Shown in pieces: positions 51,171 to 61,306 of a DNA stretch of 64,000 bases. The notes below the pieces were generated by a model that saw only the letters and a program-made list of their open reading frames with translations, did no database searches and was not told where the DNA came from. Where the stretch lies: NCBI GenBank assembly GCA_001599815.1, contig BCIA01000001.1, forward strand, positions 5,166,978 to 5,230,977. Reading direction: 5' to 3'. Positions within the stretch are counted from its first letter, which is position 1, and the number at the start of each line of letters is the position of its first letter. The position numbers and the translations under genes are program-made. Source of the stretch: Furcasterigmium furcatum (taxonomy: Eukaryota; Ascomycota; Sordariomycetes; Glomerellales; Plectosphaerellaceae).

Positions 51171-54056
51171 CTACAGTTCCACTGGTGTCCTTGCTTCCTC
51201 CCCAAGAGCTGAGCTTGGCCTCAGGGGATCCGTCTTGGGTTCTGTCAGTGCCTCCAGCCTGCCACGGTCCGCCGCCACGCGTACGCTGCCACGGTTGCCG
51301 CGCACAATCTGGCCACTGTCGACTCGTTCTCCGATCATCTCATCGAGCATCTTGCTCATCTCATCCTCGCTCTTGCGGCGCTTGCGAATGTCCGGAAAGT
51401 GGCTCGACGATGCCGAGGGCGGGCTTGCTGGCGCTTGGATCGTCTGCTCGAAGAACTGCGAGTTCCGACCCTCGAGGCTGCCCTCTGCTGTGTCGCGGGA
51501 ACGGGCAGCACTGCGCAACGCAGCCAGCATCCGATCCTTGTCGTCCAGTCTCGCGCGAAGGTCGGCAATTTCGGTGTCCTTGTCCTTCAACAAGGCAGAC
51601 ACGCTGTGGTCCTCGCCCACCATGATCCCCTTGTTCGGGGCGGAGAATCCGACTGACGTCCGGGAGGAGCTCGCTCTACGCGCCTGCATCAGTCGCTTCT
51701 CGAGGGTCTGGATGTATCGGTTCTTGTCGACCAAGTCTGCCTGGAGGGCTCGGTTCTGAGCCGCCAGCGAGGCTGTGCCATCGCCAAACTCGCCCGCGCT
51801 GTCGTCATCTTCTGCGCCCGTTTCGCAGCCCGACATCTGCTGAGCACCTCCGCTTGACCGACGGCCGATGGTGGATGATGCTGAGGTCATGGACGACGTC
51901 CTATCGAGCGTCGGGCGACCGCTACTCGGCGTGGCCATTGATGACCTGGTCGACAACATCGAAGCCCGGACTCCCAAGGAGCTGAATGTGCCGCTGTTGA
52001 CACCGATCGACTTGGAGCTCAGGATCAGGCGGTTGAGGTGGTCAATCCGCTCTTTGAGGGCAGTTCGTGCAAGCTGCATCTCGAGCATCTGCTCTTCATG
52101 TCGATATTCGGCTTCTTGCTCTCGCACCTTCTCTTCCTCGGCAACTGCCGTCTGTTCTTCAGCGGCTCTCTGTGCCTTTTTCTCCTTGGCCTGAGTTTCG
52201 AGCTGCATGCGCAACTCGACAATCTCCACGCGATATCGCTCCAACAGCACCCTGGCGCCGCCGTCACCACCACTACCAAGCGCCTCTTCGGCTTTCTTGG
52301 CATGACTGACGATGTTGTTCTTTGCTCTCGAGGCGAATTTGAGGGTGTTGATTGTCTCTGTCGTGTGGCTGTTGGCGGCGGCTGCACTCCCGGCTGATCC
52401 GATTTGGATCGTACAGAGAATACTGACAAGTGCACCGCCCGAGAGAGCTCCTTGGAGCAACCGAGTCAGCTTGCTGTCACGGTACGGCAGATGCTTTCCG
52501 TCCTTGTCGCCCTTCCCGTCCTTGTGCTCTGACAATTTAGAAATGACAGTTCCGAGAGTCAGGAGACTCTTATTGATGTGTGAGCCTTCTGTCCTGCGCT
52601 CCTTCGTCTCTGCAGCCTTCTCGGATCCAGCCAAATCAATGAGACTGAGGGTGGAGACACGGACGCCTCCAGGAAGCAAACCGGAGCGCTTGCTCTCGCC
52701 ACCGGTGTTGCCTGGGATACGTTCTCGGCTTTCCACGACGATCTGCACTACCGCGTGACTTCGCGAACTTCGTGCGTTGAACTGAGTGCTCGCAGTTCGA
52801 CGGGCTTGGTCACCACGGGCGATGACCCTGAGCAGCTGTGTCGGGCTCTGAACAATCTCCTCCTTGAGCGGACTGGCGTACACGCCACGCTTAGCGTCTT
52901 CGCGCAGCTTTATCTCTTCCTGTCCGCCACCAAGTCCTGGTGCTGTAGACATGCTCAGAAGATCGTGGATTCTCTCGTTGTAAATTTCGAGATAGCTGAC
53001 GCGGAGCAGGAATTCTCTGGAAGGCGTTTCCCTGATGTAGGAGAAGATGTCGGTGATTGCGAGCGGAATGACGCCGGGGGACGAGGCGGTGCCCTGCATG
53101 GAGAATGTCTTTCCCGTACCCGTCATGCCATATGCGAAGACGGTGCCATGGTAGCCTTCCATCACCCTTCGTACGAGTCGTTTCGCGATGTGATCGTAAA
53201 CTTTGCTGTTGTCATCGTGTGTCGAGAAAACATTATCTGAAATCTGGCTTAGCAAGTGGTCGCCACAGAGAACCGTGAGCGGCTTACCATAATAATAGTC
53301 ACCACCTTCTTTCCCACGGTAGGCGACAAGTGACTTGCGGCCGTCTACCATCCACTCCCCGTCGGATTTGCCCTCGTTGCCGCTGGCATCTGGACGCACT
53401 CGGACGCTGACGAGGACATTTCCTTTGCCTTCTAATTTGGAGGATCGCTTGTCGGTATCCGCCGAGCTCCTGGGGCCAGCGCCGTCTGCCGGGTCATCGT
53501 ATGTCGTGGCTGAGGTCGAATACGAGTCTTGTGCCGAAGAGCTTCTGCTTTGCGGGGGGGAGGACACGCTAATGAGGCCATCCGACATGCGAACGCTTGC
53601 GCTGGAAATGGCCTTGCCCTCGCCGCTGCTGTTGAGTAGACTCGGCGTGCCGTTGCTCAGGTGGGAATATGTGGATGCGACGGAAGCTTTCGATTTGCGT
53701 CGTGATTCGCTCCCGGAGAGAGGGCTCGGTGGCACGCTGCTGATGCGGGACTCGTTGCGGGGTGGCTGAGGGAACGAGTTGATGCTGACGGTCTTGCGCA
53801 AGGTTTTTGCCGGTGTGATCACCGACGAGACCGCCCTCGGTTGAGGCAGGGCAGATGTAGGGGCAGAGCTGGTCGGCGGTGCAAATGACGCTGATGGAGC
53901 CCGAAGGCCGCTTTTCGGTGTTCCAGGTGCCGACTTGCTGGCTGGTGTAGGAATACCGCCAGTGCTCTTTCGGGTCTTCGGAATAGGCAGCGCGGGTAAA
54001 GCCATGGATGGCGGGCCGTTGGAAGGGCGGGACGGTCGGGGAAGAGTGGTCGCCAT
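51171..54056 (-). CDS. KIP2: Kinesin-7 family motor (Kip2-like)
   Basis: Exons 54056-53288 and 53236-51171 encode 944 residues once a 51-base intron (53287-53237) is removed. Residues 1-210 are Ser/Pro-rich with many Ser-Pro sites. The motor domain begins at about 212 (GNVLVSVRVRPD) and has the P-loop GMTGTGKT at about 293-300, switch I NARSSRSHAVVQ, switch II DLAGSEKAAETKERRTEGSHINKSL, and YRDSKLTRLLQGALSGG. Coiled-coil segments follow from about residue 600, with a Ser-rich tail. The DYYYDNVF sequence made by splicing is the usual kinesin-7 motif. Yeast Kip2 moves to microtubule plus ends and delivers dynein and Bik1; in hyphae this supports nuclear positioning and polarized growth. Confidence 0.94.
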   Translation of the reverse strand: MATTLPRPSRPSNGPPSMALPALPIPKTRKSTGGIPTPASKSAPGTPKSGLRAPSASFAPPTSSAPTSALPQPRAVSSVITPAKTLRKTVSINSFPQPPRNESRISSVPPSPLSGSESRRKSKASVASTYSHLSNGTPSLLNSSGEGKAISSASVRMSDGLISVSSPPQSRSSSAQDSYSTSATTYDDPADGAGPRSSADTDKRSSKLEGKGNVLVSVRVRPDASGNEGKSDGEWMVDGRKSLVAYRGKEGGDYYYGKPLTVLCGDHLLSQISDNVFSTHDDNSKVYDHIAKRLVRRVMEGYHGTVFAYGMTGTGKTFSMQGTASSPGVIPLAITDIFSYIRETPSREFLLRVSYLEIYNERIHDLLSMSTAPGLGGGQEEIKLREDAKRGVYASPLKEEIVQSPTQLLRVIARGDQARRTASTQFNARSSRSHAVVQIVVESRERIPGNTGGESKRSGLLPGGVRVSTLSLIDLAGSEKAAETKERRTEGSHINKSLLTLGTVISKLSEHKDGKGDKDGKHLPYRDSKLTRLLQGALSGGALVSILCTIQIGSAGSAAAANSHTTETINTLKFASRAKNNIVSHAKKAEEALGSGGDGGARVLLERYRVEIVELRMQLETQAKEKKAQRAAEEQTAVAEEEKVREQEAEYRHEEQMLEMQLARTALKERIDHLNRLILSSKSIGVNSGTFSSLGVRASMLSTRSSMATPSSGRPTLDRTSSMTSASSTIGRRSSGGAQQMSGCETGAEDDDSAGEFGDGTASLAAQNRALQADLVDKNRYIQTLEKRLMQARRASSSRTSVGFSAPNKGIMVGEDHSVSALLKDKDTEIADLRARLDDKDRMLAALRSAARSRDTAEGSLEGRNSQFFEQTIQAPASPPSASSSHFPDIRKRRKSEDEMSKMLDEMIGERVDSGQIVRGNRGSVRVAADRGRLEALTEPKTDPLRPSSALGEEARTPVEL

Positions 54057-57000
54057 TTCGCAGACTGAGTCCCTTCACTGGCGAAGGATTAGATTTGTGT
54101 GATTCCGCGGTGAGGTGAGAGACTGTGTTAGTCCTTCACGCCAGGCTCTTTGAGAATCGGGCCATGGATCGTGGATTCGAACCGTTGAGAAATCCGAGAG
54201 AGCTGATCGGCGGTGGCGGGGGCAGGCGAGAGACAGCTCCCAAAACCTTAGCAAGGACGGTGTCTTGCCTTCAGCTTCGGCTGTGGGGTCGAACGCAAGC
54301 CGGAGACAGGTAAATGCCAAAGGATCAGACGAGATCCAGCGAACAACTGGACGAGCTCCTCTGGACCCCCGAGCGGACACGGATAAGATCGACGGGCTGA
54401 TGACGAGCGCGCACTGCCGCTGGGAGCAGGAATCGACTGTTCGTCCGAGACGGCACGCGCCGGAGCTGAGAGGGAAAGGCCGCTTTGAGGATCGGATTGA
54501 GCCTGGGTGGTTCAGTGGTGTCCCAGCGATGTGGGAGGCTGGGGTTGATGCAGGCGATCTGTCGGTGAATCGGCTGGCAGATGAAGCGATCGTGAGATAG
54601 GTAGGTGTGGAAAAGGAGGAGAGCGATCGTCGGCGAGACGGAGAATCCGATGTTGAGGTCGGGTGGAAAGGGAGGAGCCCGGACAATGAAAGAAGGTTCA
54701 AGGCGGGCGGGAGTTTCCCTGGTGCTGGATCGTGGTAGGTGGATGGGCGGTCCTGGCCTACTAATGGGCTGGCGTGAGGGGCTCCCGTGCTGGATGGATG
54801 CAGGAGCAATCGATAGGCTCTTTCCTTTTCGTCCAATGTGTCAACGGTCTAAACTGAGCCAAGGAAAAGCACCAGTCCAGGGCAAGGACGCGATTTCCTC
54901 AGGGGCGAGCCGTACCTTCCTGCCTTACGCTTTTTACTAGCGATGGAGATGGTGGGCGGGAGGTGGTGCACCCGACAACTAGACCGGTTTTCCGTCTCCG
55001 TCGTCTTTCGTTCCCCCACAGCACAGCCAGAGGTGCACTGATGATTCAACTTTGTTGCAGGAGACCCCTGATTTTGTTGCTTGCGAGGACTTCGACGTCG
55101 ATATCGATCGCATCCACGGCCGCTGGACAAGACGAATAACTGGCGAGATGACAAAAGGAGAGAGGATGCGGTGTGTCGTAAGGGTAGGCTGGGTAAGGAA
55201 CGAGGGTCGGCTCTGGACGGCGGAATTGAAGGAAGGACAAGGGCGAGACAAGACGAGGACCGACACCAACGACAACGACGACGACGATGATGGGGTTGCG
55301 GAGGAGAAGATGGAAAGGGTACTGTACGATCCGGGATCTGGAGGGAGATTCCTTCTTCTCTGCCCACAAGAACCCTGCCGACAACGGTCTTGCCATCGAC
55401 TCGACGGACCTCGAGGAACCATCCCCGAACCCATCCCCCCGTCACCCAGCTCAACCCAACGTCTGTCTCTCAGGGGCGTACCCGGTCCCAAGTGGCCAAG
55501 AAGACGCGTCGGGATTTCTTCCCTCCCTATCCCCTTCCGGGCCATCCCCCCTTTACGGGTAGCGTCCCCTCGACGCCCAAAAGGTCCTTAGCTTCACCTC
55601 CTCCAAATTGACCGCCCACGCTCGACTCGCTCCCCTGTTCATCACCCTGCAAGGGCAAGGCAATGGCTGGGATGCTCCCCTGCTTTCGGCTAGCCCAAGA
55701 AGCTAAAGAGCCCGGAGCCGACGGCCGCACGATGCGACTTGCGCAGGAGGTACCTGGACCCTATCGCGGCCTGGTTGTCTCTCACATCCTCCAGTCAGGA
55801 CTCGCCGCGGGGGGGCACTTGTTTAATGAGGTGTCCCGCAGCTGGAACACTTGACCGGTATAAAAAACCTATCAGCGAGGTCGAGCTGTTCATCGCAAGT
55901 CACCAGCTGTGACTGGAACGCCATCAGCAACTCCTGGAACCGGGGAACCGGTGATCAAATCTGCCGTTGATCGTGGGAAGAAACATGGACTTTCTGCGCG
56001 GCCTCGTAGTTCGGAGGCGCGGTACCGACCCGTCAAGTTCTTCCCCCACGACCGACGGCTCATCCACCTGACCCTTCTTCGTGCCGAAGATCCATCCCAC
56101 CCACCGTCGACCTCGAAAGTCCTCAAAGCAGAGCCGATCTGCAGTGCGGGTTGCATCGCCGTTGTGCAGGTGGCCACATGCAAGGCCCAGGGCATCGCCC
56201 ACAGCTGCCATGTGTGCCGGGAAGCAAGAGGTGCAGTAGCGAGAAAGGCCAACCAGCCAGCGATAGTCAGTCACGTCCTCTCGGAGTCGAGATGGGTCTC
56301 GCCGTGCCGTTCTCCCACCCTCCATCAGCTGTTCGCATCTTACGGCGTATACTATGGACGTCGCCGAATAAGTACACGATGCAGGCCAACTCGACCGTGG
56401 CCCTGTAATAAGGACGCTCGAGCCAAGCCTCGCAACTTGACAGGGGATGAGCGAATGAAGTCGTCCGGGAGCGACTATTGCTTGTCACGCAGACGTGCCC
56501 CACGAACTAATACACATGACGAGCGTGCTGATGTCTGAGCACCTCTCGATGTCGATCGCCCTCCCAAAGAGCTGGGTTGGTCATGAAAAAGGCCTCGTCT
56601 GAACTGATCCAGCGCCATGAAAAGGGGGGGGAGGCCGAGAAGTTTGGCGCAGATTGCAATTTCCCTCCATCCGTCACGTCGCAACCAACCCGAGTGCCCC
56701 GAGCGCCCCTCGACCAGGGCATTTGTGATATCTTTTCTTGGCTGCCCGGTGGTGCAATGCTTTGTGCATCGCGGGCAGAAACCAGTCCGTTGCCGCAGCC
56801 GAAGCTCTGATGAGACGACCCCAACAGCGACCAGCATGGTGCGACGGGGGGAGGCCGACCAGATGGTCGCTGTGAGAGATGCCGAGCTACTGCGAAGCAC
56901 CGTGGCCATCTATCTGTGCGACCACTCCATGCTGCCGATGTGGGAGCGCATGTCGCCCGCTGCACCGCACGTCACGTCTCGCTCGTCCTGTCAACGAGAT

Positions 57001-57395
57001 GTGCCGACGGCCCCTCCGCAACAAGCAAAGGACCACTGGTGGCCTGTCCTGATACCCTGTCAAGCCCAGTCAGACCAAACTCCAAAGGGTGCTGGTGGCC
57101 TTGTCTCTCCATGCTTTTCCCACTGAAGACCACACGGGCCAACTGGCTCGTTACAAAGATACAGCCAGGATGTCCCTGGTTGGAAATGTGCTTGTGGTTT
57201 TCGACGAGGATCGCTAACGGCTTGGTCCAGAAACATGGCTCAATCATGGGTCGAAGAACGTGTGAGGTTGACATTGCTTCTTCGCGCCTCGCCGTTTGAT
57301 CATGGGCACCCAGTCAGCTCGGCGCTCCAAGACAACCGCTTCCATCTTGCCGGATCCGGTCCCGCACGTCTCTGTGGGAAACATCTTCTGTACTG
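54057..57395. other. 3.3 kb gap left of the transposon
   Basis: Kinesin promoter region on the left, then no identifiable gene. Open frames reach about 200 codons on both strands but are low-complexity or Arg/Ser-rich. A short GAC/GAT repeat lies at 55268-55289 and ATAGGTAGGTG at 54597-54607. The right end borders the mobile element. Confidence 0.45.
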
Positions 57396-57425
57396 TACGG
57401 AGGAGCATTTCAAAAGTTTTGTCTT
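57396..57425 (+). repeat. Left terminal inverted repeat with TA
   Basis: TA followed by 28 bases that are the exact reverse complement of the right end. The similarity fades after GTCTT. Confidence 0.93.
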
Positions 57426-57553
57426 AACGCTAGACAAGGGTGATATCCACTAGTAGCTTAAACCCTAGTAATTCTTATATCTTAAGTCTCGCGATAGACA
57501 CGTAAGCTCATCTCTTGTTTTCTTCTTTACCCCTCATCATCAATCCCATCAAG

Positions 57554-58843
57554 ATGCCACATACGGATATCGCCACTCGTGCCCTTGTGGTTACACTTAA
57601 GTCTCCTCTTATTGGAAGATCTTCAGCTGAGATCGCTGCTCAAACTGGGATCTCTCAACGCCAAGTTGATCGGATCTATGGCCGCGCTTGCGAGCGTGGT
57701 TTTGATCCGAATTCTCGCCCTCTTATCCTTAAGGATGAATGGCTTATTGATGCCCCTCGATCTGGCCGGCCCTCGAAGAGATCTTCCGAAGCTTCTATCT
57801 TAGCTAAGGTCCAGACTGATCGATATGGAAGAGAGAAGAACTGCGCTGATATCGCTGGAGACCTCAGCTTAGAGGGAATCAATATCTCATCAACAACCGT
57901 TTGGAGGATCCTAAAGACTGCTGGATATCGGAAGACGAAGCCAACTCGCAAGCCTGGCCTCTCTGCAAGAATGAGGAGAGATCGGCTTGATTGGTGCCTT
58001 GCTTATCAATCCTGGACCTTAGAGGATTGGAAGAATGTGATCTGGAGCGATGAGACAGCTATTATCCTCCTCCAGCGCAGAGGCAGCTATCGGATCTGGA
58101 GGAAGAAAGATGAAGCCTTCTTGCGAAGCTGTATCCGGGAGAGATGGAAGGGATATTCAGAGTTCATGTTCTGGGGCTGTTTCTCTTATGAGAAGAAAGG
58201 GCCTTGTTTCTGCTGGAGCCCTGAGACTCTCGCTGAGAAGAAACAAGCAATCAAGGATCTTGAAGAGATAAACCAGGAGCTAGAGCCTCTCTTAAGAGAG
58301 GAATGGGAGCTCTCAAATAGCATTCGGCGTCTTGGTCTGCGGAGTCTTCCTGGGATAAAGCCTTCCTGGAAGTTCAACGCTAGAACTGGCAAACTCTCTC
58401 GAGGATCAAAGGGAGGGATTGATTGGTACCGCTATCAGAAGAAGATCCTGATCCCTCGGCTGCTTCCTTTTGCTCAGCAATGCCAGCAGTCTCGGCCAGG
58501 GACTCTTGTTCAAGAGGATCGCGCTCCCTCTCATAGCCACTGGGTTCAGCAGAGGGTCTTTGATCTCTTCCAGGTCCAGCGGCTCCTCTGGGTTCCGAAC
58601 TCTCCTGATCTGAACGCGATTGAGCCAGCCTGGCCTTGGCTCAAAAGGAGGACAACGCGAAAAGGTGCTCCTAAGAGTAGGGATGAAGCTGTTCGGATAT
58701 GGCTGGCAGCTTGGAACGAGCTGCCTCAAGAGAAGATCCAAGCCTGGATAGAACGAATACCTGTCCATATTCAGAAGATTATTCAGCTTAAAGGGGGAAA
58801 TGAATATAAGGAGGGTAGAGATGCAGGTAAAGGGAATAAATAG
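57554..58843 (+). CDS. Tc1/mariner transposase, DD34E, intact
   Basis: Single frame of 429 residues from MPHTDIATRA; an in-frame ATG at 57515 would add 13 residues. The N-terminal part has two helix-turn-helix units (about 15-45, RSSAEIAAQTGISQRQVDRIY, and 80-125, SSTTVWRILKTAGY) joined by a GRPSK AT-hook-like motif. The catalytic core has D166 (WSDETAI), D322 (VQEDRAPSH) and E357 (SPDLNAIEPAW), with 34 residues between the last two, diagnostic of DD34E transposases. Between D166 and D322 there are 155 residues, far more than usual, including a Glu/Lys-rich helical insertion at about 224-285. It should cut and paste at TA. No stop or frameshift is present, so activity is possible. Confidence 0.93.
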   Translation: MPHTDIATRALVVTLKSPLIGRSSAEIAAQTGISQRQVDRIYGRACERGFDPNSRPLILKDEWLIDAPRSGRPSKRSSEASILAKVQTDRYGREKNCADIAGDLSLEGINISSTTVWRILKTAGYRKTKPTRKPGLSARMRRDRLDWCLAYQSWTLEDWKNVIWSDETAIILLQRRGSYRIWRKKDEAFLRSCIRERWKGYSEFMFWGCFSYEKKGPCFCWSPETLAEKKQAIKDLEEINQELEPLLREEWELSNSIRRLGLRSLPGIKPSWKFNARTGKLSRGSKGGIDWYRYQKKILIPRLLPFAQQCQQSRPGTLVQEDRAPSHSHWVQQRVFDLFQVQRLLWVPNSPDLNAIEPAWPWLKRRTTRKGAPKSRDEAVRIWLAAWNELPQEKIQAWIERIPVHIQKIIQLKGGNEYKEGRDAGKGNK

Positions 58844-58865
58844 AAGCAAGGGTATCCCTGTTGGC

Positions 58866-58895
58866 AAGACAAAACTTTTGAAATGCTCCTCCGTA
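58866..58895 (-). repeat. Right terminal inverted repeat with TA
   Basis: Exact reverse complement of 57396-57425, ending in the right-hand TA of the target duplication. Confidence 0.93.
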
Positions 58896-59542
58896 CCTCC
58901 TTTGGCATTGAGGCCAGCAAGAACGATCCTTGGCCTTACTTGACATATTACTGGGAATACGAGTAATTGTCCGGCGTGGCAGCTGGGAACCGTGGTCCAC
59001 GGCCCTCGTTCGGACTGTTTTCTCCTTCGAAATTTCATGCAATGGAGTCTTGTATCCAATACTGTCTGTGTGTCAATGTTGCAGTACTAGAAGCAACCAC
59101 TGCCGCAGCACATCGTGCATCTCACATGCCAGCATACCTCACTCCCGGCGATCAGACAGCCCGCTCGGACATACGCGGACAGACTATAGCCCTTTGATGC
59201 AAGGCCGGAGACAGGCTAGCAGCTGGTTAACACAATGACAGAATGACAGTTGCTTCCATTTAGTGGGATATTCCTTGCACCCCGGAAGATGCTGACGGGA
59301 TGGCAGCGACCGGGACTCGGTCGACCCGGTCGAGGCTGGATGGAATCTGATACATCGAGGCCGTCCGTCCTCTGCACCGCTGAGCGCCCAACCAGTAAAC
59401 AATGGAAATCTCCGCGCCTCGCTAGAAGATCAAACCGGGTGTGCTTGATCACCAACCTTATGCTCAAAGCCAAACGCGGATTTGCAAAACATGATGAGTA
59501 TGTAGGTGGTTCATCTCCGCCGGGCGTGCCCTTGCTACACCT
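58896..59542. other. Gap right of the transposon
   Basis: 3' flank of the STK19-like gene and sequence up to the transposon. No gene or remnant is recognised. Confidence 0.55.
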
Positions 59543-60718
59543 TCAGAGCTTCCTTACGCCTCGCCCGACACTCTTCGTCTCAAACACTTCCACAAGCCCC
59601 GTGCCCATGGCCTCCTCCAGCACCCACGCAAAGTCGACGCCCCAGAACTCCTTCCACTTCTTCGTCCTGCCTGGCAGCACGCCCACAAACTCACCCCGGG
59701 ACTTCCTTGCGAGCCGCGCCTCGTCCGTCGCGATGCCCCCGTCCCAGCGCTCCCGCAGCATTGACTCGGGCATCTCCCCGAACTTGGTTCGAGAGAGGAT
59801 CCAGACCAGTTGCTCCAGGGCCCCAGAGACGAGCTTGATCAACGGGCCATGCCCCGGTACCGCAACGCTGTAGTCCAGAGTGGATGAGTCGCGAGAGAGC
59901 CGTGAGCCGCCTCCCCCGCCGGCGAGATGAACTGCCCCCGTGCCGCCCACGGCAGCCATACTCCCGCTCGCGGCACGCGACACCGCCTCGACGCTCGTCA
60001 ATGACCCCTTATCCTCCGGCCGTGAATATAACCCCCGGATCGACGCGCCCGCATCTGCCCCTGACCCTGCCCTTCCCGTGAGAAATCCGGCGCGAATCAG
60101 CTCATCCGCCCTCCTCTCCCCGACGACGTCCCGTCCTACCACCCCCTCGCGGGGATTCTCCTTTATAAAGCTCAGGTACCACTCCTTCGTCTGCTTCTCC
60201 AGCTCCTCCGCCCCTCGAATCAGCCCCTCGTAATCCTCCACGCGGATCAGCGCCTCGCCCTGCCCCCGGACTCGGATTCGTCGAAGCGCACCCCTTCCCT
60301 CCAGCTCCGCCATCTCCCTCTCGACCGCGGACGGCGACGCGTGCAGAACGGCGTGCACGTGCGCCACGCTGACGAGCGGCGGCAGCGTGCGGCGGTAGTT
60401 GAGGACCTGCGCGATGCGCGTGGAGGACATGCCCGCCGCCTCGCGCGGAACGGGGTTGAACATGTGGCCGCGCGCATAAGCCATGGCCTGCGGGACGTCG
60501 CGGAGATACAGATCCGTGGCAAGTGTCTGCACGAGGCCGACGGCATCGAGGTGGTCATGGAAGAAGTCTTCATCGCCAACGGGAGGCTTCCGGGGCGCCG
60601 GGGGAGTGGATGGTTGCTTCTTCGGGCTTCGGGACGGGCCCGCGGAAGACTTTCGTGGCGATGCGGGCTTGCGCTTGGAGATGCGGCCTGATTTGAGGAG
60701 GTCGCGCAGGGAGGACAT
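59543..60718 (-). CDS. STK19-like winged-helix protein
   Basis: Single exon; the start at 60718 (MSSLRDLLKSGRISKRKPAS) gives 391 residues. An in-frame ATG at 60817 would add 33 residues of poor quality. A basic Pro/Ser N-terminus precedes the family domain: DEDFFHDHLDAVGLVQTLATDL, LRDVPQAMAYARGHMF, GMSSTRIAQVLNYRRTLPPLVSVAHV and SPSAVEREMAEL. These match the Stk19 family (PF10494). Despite its name, human STK19 has been shown to be a tandem winged-helix DNA-binding protein acting in transcription-coupled repair. The rest includes a KEWYLSFI helix, a Gly-rich linker, and a C-terminal winged-helix-like part. A nuclear role is expected by homology. Confidence 0.87.
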   Translation of the reverse strand: MSSLRDLLKSGRISKRKPASPRKSSAGPSRSPKKQPSTPPAPRKPPVGDEDFFHDHLDAVGLVQTLATDLYLRDVPQAMAYARGHMFNPVPREAAGMSSTRIAQVLNYRRTLPPLVSVAHVHAVLHASPSAVEREMAELEGRGALRRIRVRGQGEALIRVEDYEGLIRGAEELEKQTKEWYLSFIKENPREGVVGRDVVGERRADELIRAGFLTGRAGSGADAGASIRGLYSRPEDKGSLTSVEAVSRAASGSMAAVGGTGAVHLAGGGGGSRLSRDSSTLDYSVAVPGHGPLIKLVSGALEQLVWILSRTKFGEMPESMLRERWDGGIATDEARLARKSRGEFVGVLPGRTKKWKEFWGVDFAWVLEEAMGTGLVEVFETKSVGRGVRKL

Positions 60719-61306
60719 GATGGCTGAAAAGCATGTGTGACGGTGCAGGAGGTGTGTCGTGCTGGATGAGTCTTGGGATCTCACTCCTGCGCCAGTGGGA
60801 GTCGTTGGGTCCTTCAAGTGAGAATCGCAGCTTGGCGCGTCTCTCCGGAACTCGAACTGCCAGATACGTCTCCTAGGATGAAATTCTGGGATAAATGTCC
60901 TACAAGCAAGATTTCACTTGAGGGGATTGTTTGACGGCACTGAAGTCCGGGGCAATTCCAAGTTGTAAGTTGCGCCTTTGCGGCCGAGTCAGTGGCGAAC
61001 TGGGTCGCATCCGGAATCGAGAACGGACATGCATGACATGACTCAGCCGGCCTACATGAACGTCAAGGACCCAGAGTTTCCCGCAGAGCCTCCCTCTTCA
61101 AGTTGTGGACGTCTTTGTGTTCTTAAGGTGACTAGATGGTAGAGCAATCTAGATAGTACAACTCGACGCACTCACGAGGCTGGTTTCAATAGTCGCTGTG
61201 CATGACCAAGACTCGCTTCTGATTTCCAAATGCACACACTCGGTGTCTCCCCGATATCGACAAATTTACACGCTACTCAACACCTGATCCACGGCACCCC
61301 CCGGGT
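60719..61306. other. Gap between tandem minus-strand genes
   Basis: Promoter and possible longer start of the STK19-like gene, and the 3' flank of the SulP gene. Nothing else is seen. Confidence 0.55.

Larger units (their letters stand above)
57396..58895 (+). mobile_element. Complete Tc1/mariner-type DNA transposon
   Basis: The element proper is 57398-58893, about 1.5 kb, with terminal inverted repeats that match perfectly for 28 bases plus a TA on each side (the expected target-site duplication). The repeats begin CGGAGGAGCATTTC. Inside is one intact transposase gene. Base composition is more AT-rich than the neighbouring genes. Perfect repeats and an unbroken frame point to a recent insertion that escaped repeat-induced point mutation. 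It lies in intergenic sequence between the kinesin and STK19-like genes. Confidence 0.93.

Noticed and set aside
54165..54200. Possible tRNA T-arm (GGATTCGAACC on the minus strand)
   Set aside because: The T-stem does not pair over five bases and no anticodon or D-arm follows.
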